In this document: one piece after another, positions 1-6,254 of the stretch
Position numbering within the stretch: the first letter of the stretch is position 1
Layout of the letters: every line of letters starts with the position of its first letter
NCBI GenBank assembly: GCA_001775965.1
Contig: MEZG01000001.1
Coordinates: 9,073-21,236 of the forward strand
Reading direction: 5' to 3'
From: Candidatus Bathyarchaeota archaeon RBG_13_60_20
Lineage (GTDB): Archaea; Thermoproteota; Bathyarchaeia; TCS64
Length of the DNA: 12,164 nt
Made by a program: the position numbers and the translations under genes
Notes under the pieces: generated by a model
The model's database searches: none
What the model was told of the DNA's origin: nothing
The model's input: the letters and a program-made list of their open reading frames with translations, nothing else

Positions 1-70
1 AAGGTGTGCGAGTATCACTTTATTCAGGGATGGAAAGGGATGAATCGCGGAGGGTTTACAAAAACACCAT

Positions 71-307
71 CTAATGGGTTTTATTTAAGTGAATATCAGG
101 TTCATCTGAACTAGGCGCACTCGGTTTGTATCTACTAGCCCTTATCTTACTAACCTCATGCTGCAACTCAACCGAGCCCATCTCGACATGACCCAACATA
201 CCCCTCAGAGCCTTGACAGAATCCTTAGGATGATTCCTAGATTTTTTCTGTATCACTTGTCTTACACTTCCTTCTGACCTGTTACGGTGTTCAAACAGGA
301 GCCACAT
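71..307 (-). pseudogene. Possible remnant of AbrB-type antitoxin (copy B)
   Basis: A 78-codon minus-strand frame. Its middle reads DSVKALRGM, then SVELQHEVSKIRASRY, then a Ser/Pro-rich polar tail. The order D-x-V-x2-LRG followed by SVEL and a basic helix resembles, from memory, the C-terminal tails of archaeal AbrB/SpoVT-type antitoxins. The N-terminal beta-strand DNA-binding half is absent, because the sequence upstream is taken by the neighbouring frame (262-495) in another phase. It aligns with that neighbour by eye, suggesting two related tails in tandem. It may instead be a small intact protein of unknown function or a chance frame. No toxin (PIN-domain) gene is visible next to it. Confidence 0.3.
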
Positions 308-495
308 CTCATTTTATGAATGAACTCAATGTCAGCTCTCCTGCGGAACTCCCTGATGAGCTCAACGCTGGACACTTCCTCGAGCCAGAGACCCTTGGCC
401 AGACCTCTCAACTGAGCCACAGGGTCACGCTCATCAGTAGATTGCTTAGTCAAGTAAACGACACCTAGTACTGAATGAAAACTAGGAAATATCAA
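262..495 (-). pseudogene. Possible remnant of AbrB-type antitoxin (copy A)
   Basis: A 77-codon minus-strand frame opening with a TTG codon only one codon after an in-frame stop. The core reads DPVAQLRGLAKGLW, then SVELIREFRRRADIEF, a pattern I associate with the C-terminal helix region of archaeal VapB/AbrB-like antitoxins. The preceding 20 or so residues could be the last strand of such a domain, but the full N-terminal domain is missing. It ends inside the start of the related frame at 71-307. No RBS or TATA box supports expression. I read it as a truncated antitoxin-like gene; the family assignment rests on motif resemblance only. Confidence 0.33.
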
Positions 496-543
496 CGTTT
501 ATTCAGAAAATAAGTCGAGCAACAGAACAATGGGTTGAAAGGG

Positions 544-1992
544 CTACTGCTTGCCCTTGAGCTTCTCCGCCATCTCCCGGGCCTGCTCTAGGGGCGGCTT
601 CCTGTCCGGGTCGCCCACCGGCTTGTAGACCTGGCCCTCCAGCCGCCTCTTGTGCTCCTCTTTCACCTTCACCAGCAGCCCCGGATCCATCATCAGGTCC
701 AGGACGCTGCCCGCCATGGTCTTCGAGGCGAAGACGAGCGACTTGTGTCCAATGCTCATGCCACTGCACGCCACGAACTGCCAGCTGTGGCCCGGCGCCC
801 CGAGGACATTGCACGCGGTGCCGAACTCCATGGCGGGGGTTACCCAGCTCACGTCGGCCACATCGGTGCTGCCGGGGCTGGTCTCCCCCTCATCCCAGGG
901 GTCTAGGATGTCCTTGGGCAGGTCCACGTCTATGAACCTCTCATAGTTGGGCACCTTATACTTCCTGAGGCCATCCACCTTGGACTCCCGGGTGAAGCTC
1001 TCCGCGATCTTGGCTGCGAACCCCAGCTCCTCCTCCGTGTAGATGGGCGCGCCCACGGCTCTCATGTTGGCGGTCACCACCTCGCTCAGAGCCCTGCTGG
1101 GTATCAGGTTGAAGAGGCCGCCCGTGTGGTCGATCTTCAGCTCCGTCTCCGTCATCAACGCGGCGCCCTGGGCGATCTTCTTGACGCGCTCAAAGATGGG
1201 GTCCACCTGGTCGCGCCTGGGCGCCCTGATGTAGTACCAGCTGCTCGCATAGTCGGGCACCACGTTGGGCTGTCCGCCCCCGTTCTCGATGACGTAGTGG
1301 ATGCGGGCCTCCTGGATGACGTGCTCCCGGAGGAAGTTGACGCCCACGTTCATCAGCTCGATGGCATCCAGGGCGCTCCTGCCCATCTCGGGGTTCCCGG
1401 CCGCGTGGGCCGTCTTCCCGTAGTAGTGGAACTTGACGCCGTTGGTGGCGTTGCTGCTGTCCAGCCCGGCAACGTTCATGCTGCTGGGGTGGTGGCTCAG
1501 GCACACGTCGGCATCGTCGTAGAGGCCCTCCCGGACCATGTAGACCTTGCCGCCGAAGTTCTCCTCGGCCGGGGTACCGTAGAACCTGATGGTGCCCTTA
1601 AGCTTCTCCGTCTCCAGCACGTGCTTCACGGCGGCGGCCGCTGCGAGGGCCGTGGTGCCGTGGATGTTGTGGCCGCAGCCGTGGCCCATCCCGCCCTCCA
1701 CAAGGGGTTCCTTCCGGGGCACGGCCTTGTTGCTGATCCCGGGCAGGGCATCGTACTCACCCTGGCACACGATGACCGGCTTGCCCCTACCCCACTCGGC
1801 TGTGATGGCGGTGGGCATACCGGCGACGCCGTGCTTCACCCTGAACCCGTATTGCCTGAGCTTCTCGGCGTGGAGCTTGCTGCTCTTGTCCTCGCAGAGG
1901 CCCAGCTCCGCGTAGCCCCATATCTTGTCGGATACTTGTATGAGCTCCTCGCGGTGCTCGTCGATCCAGTTCCAAGCCTTCTCCTTCGACAT
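544..1992 (-). CDS. M20-family amidohydrolase, AbgB-like (paralogue 1)
   Basis: A 482-residue metal-dependent amidohydrolase of the M20 family, AbgB-like branch. Characterised AbgB takes part in hydrolysis of p-aminobenzoyl-glutamate, and relatives cleave other N-acyl amino acids and aminoacyl amides, so the substrate here is open. Visible motifs are GEYDALPG at 78-85, GHGCGHNIHG at 103-112 (metal ligands expected at C106 and H108), PAEEN at 141-145 (catalytic/metal Glu pair) and HH at 167-168. YGKTAHAA at 191-198 opens the lid/dimerisation domain, and a C-terminal GMSIGHKSL holds a further His. Length matches AbgB (about 480). There is no signal peptide, so it is cytoplasmic. The ATG at 1992 lies about 28 nt downstream of a TATA-like box, supporting this start and an independent leaderless transcript. 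It is strongly similar and co-linear with the gene at 3931-5385. Confidence 0.93.
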   Translation of the reverse strand: MSKEKAWNWIDEHREELIQVSDKIWGYAELGLCEDKSSKLHAEKLRQYGFRVKHGVAGMPTAITAEWGRGKPVIVCQGEYDALPGISNKAVPRKEPLVEGGMGHGCGHNIHGTTALAAAAAVKHVLETEKLKGTIRFYGTPAEENFGGKVYMVREGLYDDADVCLSHHPSSMNVAGLDSSNATNGVKFHYYGKTAHAAGNPEMGRSALDAIELMNVGVNFLREHVIQEARIHYVIENGGGQPNVVPDYASSWYYIRAPRRDQVDPIFERVKKIAQGAALMTETELKIDHTGGLFNLIPSRALSEVVTANMRAVGAPIYTEEELGFAAKIAESFTRESKVDGLRKYKVPNYERFIDVDLPKDILDPWDEGETSPGSTDVADVSWVTPAMEFGTACNVLGAPGHSWQFVACSGMSIGHKSLVFASKTMAGSVLDLMMDPGLLVKVKEEHKRRLEGQVYKPVGDPDRKPPLEQAREMAEKLKGKQ

Positions 1993-2014
1993 GGGGTAAG
2001 AGGGGCTAGATCAG

Positions 2015-2024
2015 CGTAAAAAAT
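2015..2024 (-). promoter_or_regulatory. TATA-like box for the M20 gene at 544-1992
   Basis: On the minus strand the sequence ATTTTTTAC lies in otherwise GC-rich DNA, centred about 28 nt upstream of the ATG at 1992. Archaeal TATA boxes sit about 25-28 nt before the transcription start, so the transcript would begin at or very near the start codon. No Shine-Dalgarno sequence precedes the ATG, which agrees with a leaderless mRNA. Confidence 0.5.
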
Positions 2025-2047
2025 GAGCGACCCGCGCTTGCTGCATA

Positions 2048-2917
2048 TCACGCGTAGACGGTCTCAAGCCGCCTCAGCCCCGCCCCCACGTGGGCCCCGT
2101 CCCCCACGTCTAGGCCGTGGAGGACCTGGTGGACGCCCACGATCCTGGCGTAGAACGCGGCGCGTCCGAGGTACTCGGGGGGGTCGCCCTTAGCCGCCGC
2201 CACAGCCTCCGCGAAGGACGTGCCGTAGTCGGATAGGAGCCCCGTGAGGTCGAAGGCGGGGTCCCCCGCGCAGGCGTCGCCCCAGTCGATGACGCCGGTC
2301 AGGCTCCCGGTGGCGGAGTCGTGGAGTATGTGGTCCGAGCTGAGGTCCCGGTGGATGAGGCGGGGCCCGAACCTGAAGTTGGCGGGGTCCTCCAAGTATG
2401 CGTCCAGGTCCCAGAGCAGGTCGGATGCCGCCGCCGAGGAGAGCCTGGGCGCTATCAGCCTCTGGGCCTCCTCCCTGAGCACCAAGTAGAGGCACCTCCA
2501 GTCGCTGCCGGTGTGCCTCGGAACCAGGTCACCTGCCTCGCCCAGGGGGACGCCCTGGAGCTGGGTGAGGAACAGCGCGAGGCTGGAAGCGACCCGGCTA
2601 CCGGAGTCGCCCAAGTGGCTGGCCCTTAGCTGCTCGCCCGGTATCAGCCTGTACCCCATGAAGTGGGGCAGAGGGCCGCTTGTCCATGTGTACTCGGGGA
2701 CGGGCACCCGCAGCGTCAGGCGCCTCAACAGGACGGGGAGAAGCTGCGCCTCCTTCCTCAGCTGCCCGGTCACATCCGGGCGCCGGGTGAACCTGAAGAC
2801 GTGGGAGCCGTTGGCCAGCAGGACCACGTTGTCCCAGCCGTCCAGCAGGAGCCTGTGGCTTCTGACCCTGAAGGGCGTGTGCAGGTGGACGAGGGATACT
2901 AGGGCGTCTGGCTCCAC
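2048..2917 (-). CDS. Aminoglycoside phosphotransferase (APH)-fold small-molecule kinase
   Basis: A 289-residue protein of the APH/choline-kinase-like fold. The N-lobe has WDNVVLLANGSHVFRF at about 28-43 (strand and nucleotide-binding region) and a Glu at 56 (RKEAQLL) in the usual alpha-C position. The catalytic loop is HRDLSSDHIL at 189-198, with H189 and base D191; His occupies the place of the usual metal-binding Asn (position 196). The metal-binding motif is GVIDWGDA at 208-215 (D211). It probably uses ATP to phosphorylate a small hydroxylated molecule; nothing visible argues for drug resistance specifically. The start is GTG at 2917, with no clear RBS. It lies 57 nt after the deacylase gene (2975-3934) on the same strand and may be co-transcribed with it. 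Family assignment is secure; substrate is unknown. Confidence 0.85.
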   Translation of the reverse strand: MEPDALVSLVHLHTPFRVRSHRLLLDGWDNVVLLANGSHVFRFTRRPDVTGQLRKEAQLLPVLLRRLTLRVPVPEYTWTSGPLPHFMGYRLIPGEQLRASHLGDSGSRVASSLALFLTQLQGVPLGEAGDLVPRHTGSDWRCLYLVLREEAQRLIAPRLSSAAASDLLWDLDAYLEDPANFRFGPRLIHRDLSSDHILHDSATGSLTGVIDWGDACAGDPAFDLTGLLSDYGTSFAEAVAAAKGDPPEYLGRAAFYARIVGVHQVLHGLDVGDGAHVGAGLRRLETVYA

Positions 2918-2974
2918 GCGTTGTACGGAGGCTCGGCCCGGGTTATCGGTTTCGATGGAAATAGTGGGTTTGGG

Positions 2975-3934
2975 CTACTCCAGGAAGGTGACGCTGACCA
3001 AGCTCTCGCCGCAGTTCACCGAGTAGAAGCACCTCATCATGCCCACGACTCCGCCGTGGGGCGCCTTGACGGTCTGCTTCACCTCCCCGAAGAGGTCCGT
3101 GACGACGCCGAGGACGTCGCCGGCCTTCACCATCTGGTCCGTGGACACGGCGGGCTTCCAGATGCCCCCCTGCTCGGCCCTGAGCCTGGCGCTGCCCTTA
3201 CTTGTGACGGGCTCTACCATCCGTGGCTTGCCCTCGATGACGCCGAAGTACCTGAGCACGTTCATGATGCCCTCGTAGTGGAACCGTACCTCGTCCTCCC
3301 GTACCGGGAACGGTGTGCCCGCCTCGGAGATGACGCAGGGGATGCCGAGCCTGGCCTGGGCGCACATGCTGAGCCCCGTCGGGGCCACCTGGAACAGGTT
3401 GATGTACCGGGCGGGGAAGCAGCGGGCCATGTCCAGGGCCACCTTGTTCACGGCCTCGTCGTCGCCCTTGCCCGCCAGCGTGAAGCCCCTTATGTCCTCG
3501 TTGATGTCTCCGCCGTGGCAGTCCAGGAGCGCGTCGCACCGTTTGATGACGTTCTCGAAGACTGTGTACGCGATCCTGTGGGTGAGGGTGCCCTCCTTGT
3601 CGCCGGGGAAGACCCTGTTCTGGTTCAGCTGGTCGAAGGGGCTGAGGAACTGGGTCTTGTGCTCGAACTGGGGCCCGTTGAGGACGGGGACAGCGAGCAC
3701 CGTCCCCTTCATCTTCTTGGGGTCAAGCTCCTTGATGGCCCTGATGACGGCGTCTATGCTGGCGAACTCGGTGCCGTGGGTGCCGCCTATGATGCCGATG
3801 GTCTTGCCTTTCCTGGAGCCGTTGATGACAGCGAGGGGCACCCTGTAGGTGTTGACGCTTGTGGTGCCCGCGTCCAGGAACCCCTTGGCCTTCTCTCCCG
3901 GGGCCGCCGTTATTCCGCCGATGGTTATGCTCAT
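2975..3934 (-). CDS. Succinylglutamate desuccinylase/aspartoacylase-family zinc deacylase
   Basis: A 319-residue member of the AstE/AspA family (M14-like zinc hydrolases), which removes acyl groups from N-acyl amino acids or similar amides. The zinc site is visible as GGTHGTE at 50-56 (H53, E56) and LLDCHGGD at 136-143 (H140). NQNRVFPG at 104-111 matches the family's substrate-binding NR-FPG motif, and SEAG at 203-206 probably supplies the catalytic Glu (E204). The C-terminal 70 or so residues look like the family's beta-barrel domain. I chose the ATG at 3934 over an upstream in-frame ATG (3964) because it gives an ATGA overlap with the stop of the M20 gene at 3931 and has GGAGG at 3943-3947, 8 nt upstream. 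It is probably translationally coupled to that amidohydrolase, suggesting the two act on related or successive substrates. The exact acyl group is unknown. Confidence 0.9.
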   Translation of the reverse strand: MSITIGGITAAPGEKAKGFLDAGTTSVNTYRVPLAVINGSRKGKTIGIIGGTHGTEFASIDAVIRAIKELDPKKMKGTVLAVPVLNGPQFEHKTQFLSPFDQLNQNRVFPGDKEGTLTHRIAYTVFENVIKRCDALLDCHGGDINEDIRGFTLAGKGDDEAVNKVALDMARCFPARYINLFQVAPTGLSMCAQARLGIPCVISEAGTPFPVREDEVRFHYEGIMNVLRYFGVIEGKPRMVEPVTSKGSARLRAEQGGIWKPAVSTDQMVKAGDVLGVVTDLFGEVKQTVKAPHGGVVGMMRCFYSVNCGESLVSVTFLE

Positions 3935-5385
3935 GCGACCCGCCTCCCCTTCAGCTTCTCCCACGCCTCCTTGGCTATCTCCAGGGGCGGATCGATCTCG
4001 GGCGGTATCGGCGACGAGTACTTGCGCCCCGCGAGCCGTTTCGCGTGCTCCTCCTTGGCCTTCTTGAGCAGTTCGGGCTTCGTGTAAAGGTCCAGGGCCG
4101 AGGCGGCCATGGTCTTGGCCGCGAATATGAGCGACTTGTGGCCTATGCTCATGCCGCTGACGGCGGTGAACCTCCAGTCGTGGCCGGGGCCGCCCAGGAC
4201 GTTGCAGGCTGTGCTGAACTCCATGGTGGGGGTCTGCCAGCTCACGTCACTGACATCTGTTGAGCCGTGGCTGATCTCGCCGTCGTTCCAGGCGTCCAGG
4301 GTGTCCGTCATGAGGTCAACGTCCACGTACCGCTCCCAGTTGGGGACCTTGTTCTTGCGTAGGCTGTCGACCTTGTTCTGCCTCTCGATGGTCTTGGCGA
4401 TCTCGGCCGCGAAGGCGAGCTCCTCCTTGGTCCAGGTGGGTGCGCCGACCTCGCGCATGTTGGCCGTGACCAGCTCGCTCAGCGTCTTGCTGGGCAGCTT
4501 GTTGTATATGGCGGCGATCAAGCTGATCCTCAGCTCGGTCTCTGTCATGAGGGCGGCGCCCTCAGCGATCTTGTTGATGCGCCTGTAGATGGCGTCCACT
4601 TGGTTCCGTTCCGGGGCCCTGATATAGTACCAGCTCCGGGCGTAGTCTGGGACCACGTTGGGCTGGCCACCACCCTGCTCTATGACGTAGTGGATGCGGG
4701 CGTCTTGGATGACGTGCTCCCTGAGGAAGTTGACGCCCACGTTCATGAGCTCCACGGCGTCCAGGGCGCTGCGGCCCTGCTCGGGGCTGCCAGCCGCGTG
4801 GGCTGTCTTGCCCCTGTACTCGTACTTGACGCTGTTGACTGCGTTGCTGCTGGCCAGGCTGGCCACGTTCATGCTGCCGGGGTGGTGGCTTAGGCACGCG
4901 TCAACGCCTTTGAAGCTGCCGGCGCGGACCATGTAGGCCTTGCCGTCGTAGTTCTCCTCGGCCGGCGACCCGAAGCACTTGACTGTGCCGGGGAGCTTCT
5001 CCGCCTCCAGGGCGTAGCGGGTGGCTATGGAGGCCATGAAGCCGCTTGTGCCGTGGATGTTGTGGCCGCAGCCGTGGCCGGGCCCATCCTCAACGAGCCA
5101 CTCCTTCCTGGGCACGGTCTTGTTGCTGATGCCGGGGAGGGCGTCGTACTCGCCCATGAATCCTATGACGGGCTTCCCTTTGCCCCACGTCGCCACGAAG
5201 GCGCTGGGCATCCCCGCGACGCCCCGCTCCACCCTGAAGCCGTGCTTCTCGAGGGTGCTGGCGTGTAGCTCGGCCGACCTGAACTCCACCAGGCCCAGCT
5301 CGGCATACTCCCACACCTTGTCGCTGATCTCTATGAACAGCGACCTGTTCTCATCGATCCATCTGTAAGCCCTGTCCTTAACCAT
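3931..5385 (-). CDS. M20-family amidohydrolase, AbgB-like (paralogue 2)
   Basis: A 484-residue AbgB-like M20 metalloamidohydrolase and the first gene of the minus-strand cluster. Motif positions match those of paralogue 1 without gaps through the first 260 or so residues: GEYDALPG at 78-85, GHGCGHNIHG at 103-112, PAEEN at 141-145, HH at 167-168, YRGKTAHAA at 190-198 and a C-terminal GMSIGHKSL. All expected metal ligands are present. It is cytoplasmic, with no signal peptide. It likely hydrolyses an N-acyl or aminoacyl amide; retention of two diverged copies suggests two substrates or a hetero-oligomer like AbgA/AbgB, both inference. The ATG at 5385 is about 25 nt downstream of a strong TATA box and lacks an RBS, so the mRNA is probably leaderless. 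It ends in an ATGA overlap with the downstream deacylase. Confidence 0.93.
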   Translation of the reverse strand: MVKDRAYRWIDENRSLFIEISDKVWEYAELGLVEFRSAELHASTLEKHGFRVERGVAGMPSAFVATWGKGKPVIGFMGEYDALPGISNKTVPRKEWLVEDGPGHGCGHNIHGTSGFMASIATRYALEAEKLPGTVKCFGSPAEENYDGKAYMVRAGSFKGVDACLSHHPGSMNVASLASSNAVNSVKYEYRGKTAHAAGSPEQGRSALDAVELMNVGVNFLREHVIQDARIHYVIEQGGGQPNVVPDYARSWYYIRAPERNQVDAIYRRINKIAEGAALMTETELRISLIAAIYNKLPSKTLSELVTANMREVGAPTWTKEELAFAAEIAKTIERQNKVDSLRKNKVPNWERYVDVDLMTDTLDAWNDGEISHGSTDVSDVSWQTPTMEFSTACNVLGGPGHDWRFTAVSGMSIGHKSLIFAAKTMAASALDLYTKPELLKKAKEEHAKRLAGRKYSSPIPPEIDPPLEIAKEAWEKLKGRRVA

Positions 5386-5404
5386 GGGGAAGACTTGGCC
5401 CCCG

Positions 5405-5415
5405 AAAATTTAAAA
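5405..5415 (-). promoter_or_regulatory. TATA box of the minus-strand amidohydrolase operon
   Basis: On the minus strand TTTTAAATTTT stands out in GC-rich surroundings, centred about 25 nt upstream of the ATG at 5385. With normal archaeal spacing, transcription would start at the ATG itself, giving a leaderless mRNA. The C-rich stretch just before the ATG contains no Shine-Dalgarno sequence, which fits. Confidence 0.65.
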
Positions 5416-5519
5416 GGATGGTCTGGCCCACTAGGCGACCGGCCTCTCGTCTAGCCTATCACGCTTTAAGGTTGGGCCGGGCTCCCTTCTCATGAAAGCA
5501 CACCTAATGCTTGGGTAAA

Positions 5520-5529
5520 CCATTAATGG
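5520..5529. promoter_or_regulatory. Perfect 10-bp palindrome CCATTAATGG, possible operator
   Basis: CCATTAATGG is its own reverse complement and lies a few bases upstream of the TATATTT box proposed for the Hdr operon. Its position next to the core promoter, close to a second palindrome downstream of the same box, fits a binding site for a dimeric regulator. A chance palindrome in A/T-rich DNA cannot be excluded. Confidence 0.35.
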
Positions 5530-5532
5530 GGC

Positions 5533-5540
5533 TTATATTT
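5533..5540 (+). promoter_or_regulatory. Candidate distal TATA box of the Hdr operon
   Basis: TTATATTT would place the transcription start near 5560-5565. That gives a leader of about 45 nt containing the Shine-Dalgarno sequence at 5592-5600. This option explains why an RBS exists before hdrC1, unlike the leaderless genes on the other strand. Confidence 0.45.
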
Positions 5541-5543
5541 TCC

Positions 5544-5556
5544 CCAACAATGTTGG
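5544..5556. promoter_or_regulatory. Inverted repeat CCAACA-A-TGTTGG, possible operator
   Basis: Two perfect 6-base arms around a single central base lie between the TATATTT box (5533-5540) and the transcription start that box predicts. A repressor bound here would block polymerase, so this is a plausible operator for the Hdr operon. TTTTCCC also occurs on each side of it as a short direct repeat. The regulator is not identified in this window. Confidence 0.45.
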
Positions 5557-5580
5557 TTTTCCCATAAGTTCAGGGTAGGA

Positions 5581-5588
5581 TTTATAAA
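5581..5588 (+). promoter_or_regulatory. Candidate proximal TATA box of the Hdr operon
   Basis: TTTATAAA is a good archaeal TATA box. Normal spacing would start transcription near 5609-5612, at the second in-frame ATG (5610) of hdrC1, giving a leaderless mRNA. It competes with the distal box as an explanation; both could be used. Confidence 0.45.
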
Positions 5589-5591
5589 GTT

Positions 5592-5600
5592 GAGGGGTGA
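5592..5600 (+). promoter_or_regulatory. Ribosome binding site of hdrC1
   Basis: GAGGGGTGA contains GGTGA, complementary to the 3' end of archaeal 16S rRNA, 6 nt before the ATG at 5607. It supports translation from that ATG on a transcript that begins upstream, presumably from the distal TATA box. Confidence 0.55.
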
Positions 5601-5606
5601 GTCTTA

Positions 5607-6254
5607 ATGATGTTAAAAGATTACTCTTCGCCTAGACTTCGATGCCCTTACTGCGATGAGTCGCTTCCGTCTCACCGGGACATGAGAGTCCACGTCGGCA
5701 GCCATCACAAGGAAAAGGTAGACGAGTTCATGGAAGAGTACTTCGGGGGCAGGTGGATCGAGGTGAACTTCATCTCCCTCATGCTGAGGAAGTCGCTGGG
5801 CGCCGTGACCGAGGAGTCCTGCCTCAGGTGCGGCGGATGCGACGTGGAGTGCCCAGTATCCGCGGCCCACAGGGGCTTCAGACCATATGATGTCCTGGTT
5901 CAACTGCTGGAGGGGAAGATAAGGGACATACTGAGGTCAGACGCGATCTGGGCCTGCACGAACTGTTACGCGTGCGGGGAGGGCTGCGGGGCGGGTATGC
6001 CCCCATACGAGGTCATTGAGACTCTCCAGAACCTTTCTGCCCGTATAGGGTACCACTTTCCGGACAGGTACAGGGAATACGATAAGAGCATACTGAGGAG
6101 CGGCCTCATCCTGAGGCCCGGCGTCCTCAGAATGGCGGAGCTCACAAGGCTGGCGAGCGGTGACGTTGGCCTGCCACAGCTGCCGGCGCCGCCTGACCTC
6201 CCTAGGTTCAGGGAGTCCATGAAGAGACTGACCGAGATGAGGACAGCCCTATGA
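5607..6254 (+). CDS. hdrC: HdrC-like iron-sulfur protein with N-terminal C2H2 zinc finger
   Basis: A 215-residue HdrC homologue, the electron-transfer subunit that passes electrons from HdrA to HdrB. Two [4Fe-4S] motifs are visible: C72-x2-C75-x2-C78-x3-C82 followed by Pro, and C117-x2-C120-x2-C123-x3-C127 followed by Gly instead of the usual Pro. Residues 13-33 form a perfect C2H2 zinc-finger signature, C13-x2-C16-x12-H29-x3-H33, in front of the HdrC domain. The second HdrC in the window (7292-7810) has no such extension and starts where this one's residue 50 or so would align. Start is ATG 5607, with a second ATG at 5610. The stop overlaps the hdrB start at 6251, so the pair is translationally coupled. 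The zinc finger may bind a partner protein or DNA, or bind iron or zinc structurally; its role is unknown. Confidence 0.9.
   Translation: MMLKDYSSPRLRCPYCDESLPSHRDMRVHVGSHHKEKVDEFMEEYFGGRWIEVNFISLMLRKSLGAVTEESCLRCGGCDVECPVSAAHRGFRPYDVLVQLLEGKIRDILRSDAIWACTNCYACGEGCGAGMPPYEVIETLQNLSARIGYHFPDRYREYDKSILRSGLILRPGVLRMAELTRLASGDVGLPQLPAPPDLPRFRESMKRLTEMRTAL

Larger units (their letters stand above)
1..543. other. A+T-richer segment with no convincing complete gene
   Basis: This stretch is visibly richer in A+T than the GC-rich coding DNA that follows. A plus-strand frame is open from base 1 to a stop at 112-114 (37 codons). It could be the tail of a gene entering from the left, but I do not recognise it. 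Two short minus-strand frames (entered separately) share a motif. No tRNA, CRISPR, inverted-repeat-bounded insertion sequence or clear promoter was seen. The left end looks like a decayed or recently inserted accessory segment; this is inference from composition and broken frames. Confidence 0.5.

Noticed and set aside
1..114. Open plus-strand frame entering from the left edge.
   Set aside because: Only 37 codons with no recognisable motif; it could equally be chance, so it is mentioned under the flank segment rather than called as a gene.
490..543. T-rich stretch downstream of the M20 gene on the minus strand as a terminator.
   Set aside because: T-runs are at most four bases and broken by other bases, with no hairpin; not strong enough to call.
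1126..2019. Long open plus-strand frame of 297 codons opposite the M20 gene.
   Set aside because: It is antisense to a protein with complete M20 motifs. Its composition (Val/Leu/Ala/Asp/His-rich, low complexity) is typical of the mirror of a GC-rich gene.
2921..4087. Open plus-strand frame of 388 codons opposite the deacylase gene.
   Set aside because: It has no recognisable motif and lies antisense to the zinc deacylase, whose HGTE and NRVFPG motifs are clear. Long shadow frames are expected at this GC content.
5434..5512. Short inverted repeats (TAGGC...GCCTA and AAGCA...TGCTT) in the divergent region.
   Set aside because: The arms are only five bases and the spacing is unremarkable; they are too weak to call an operator or RNA structure.
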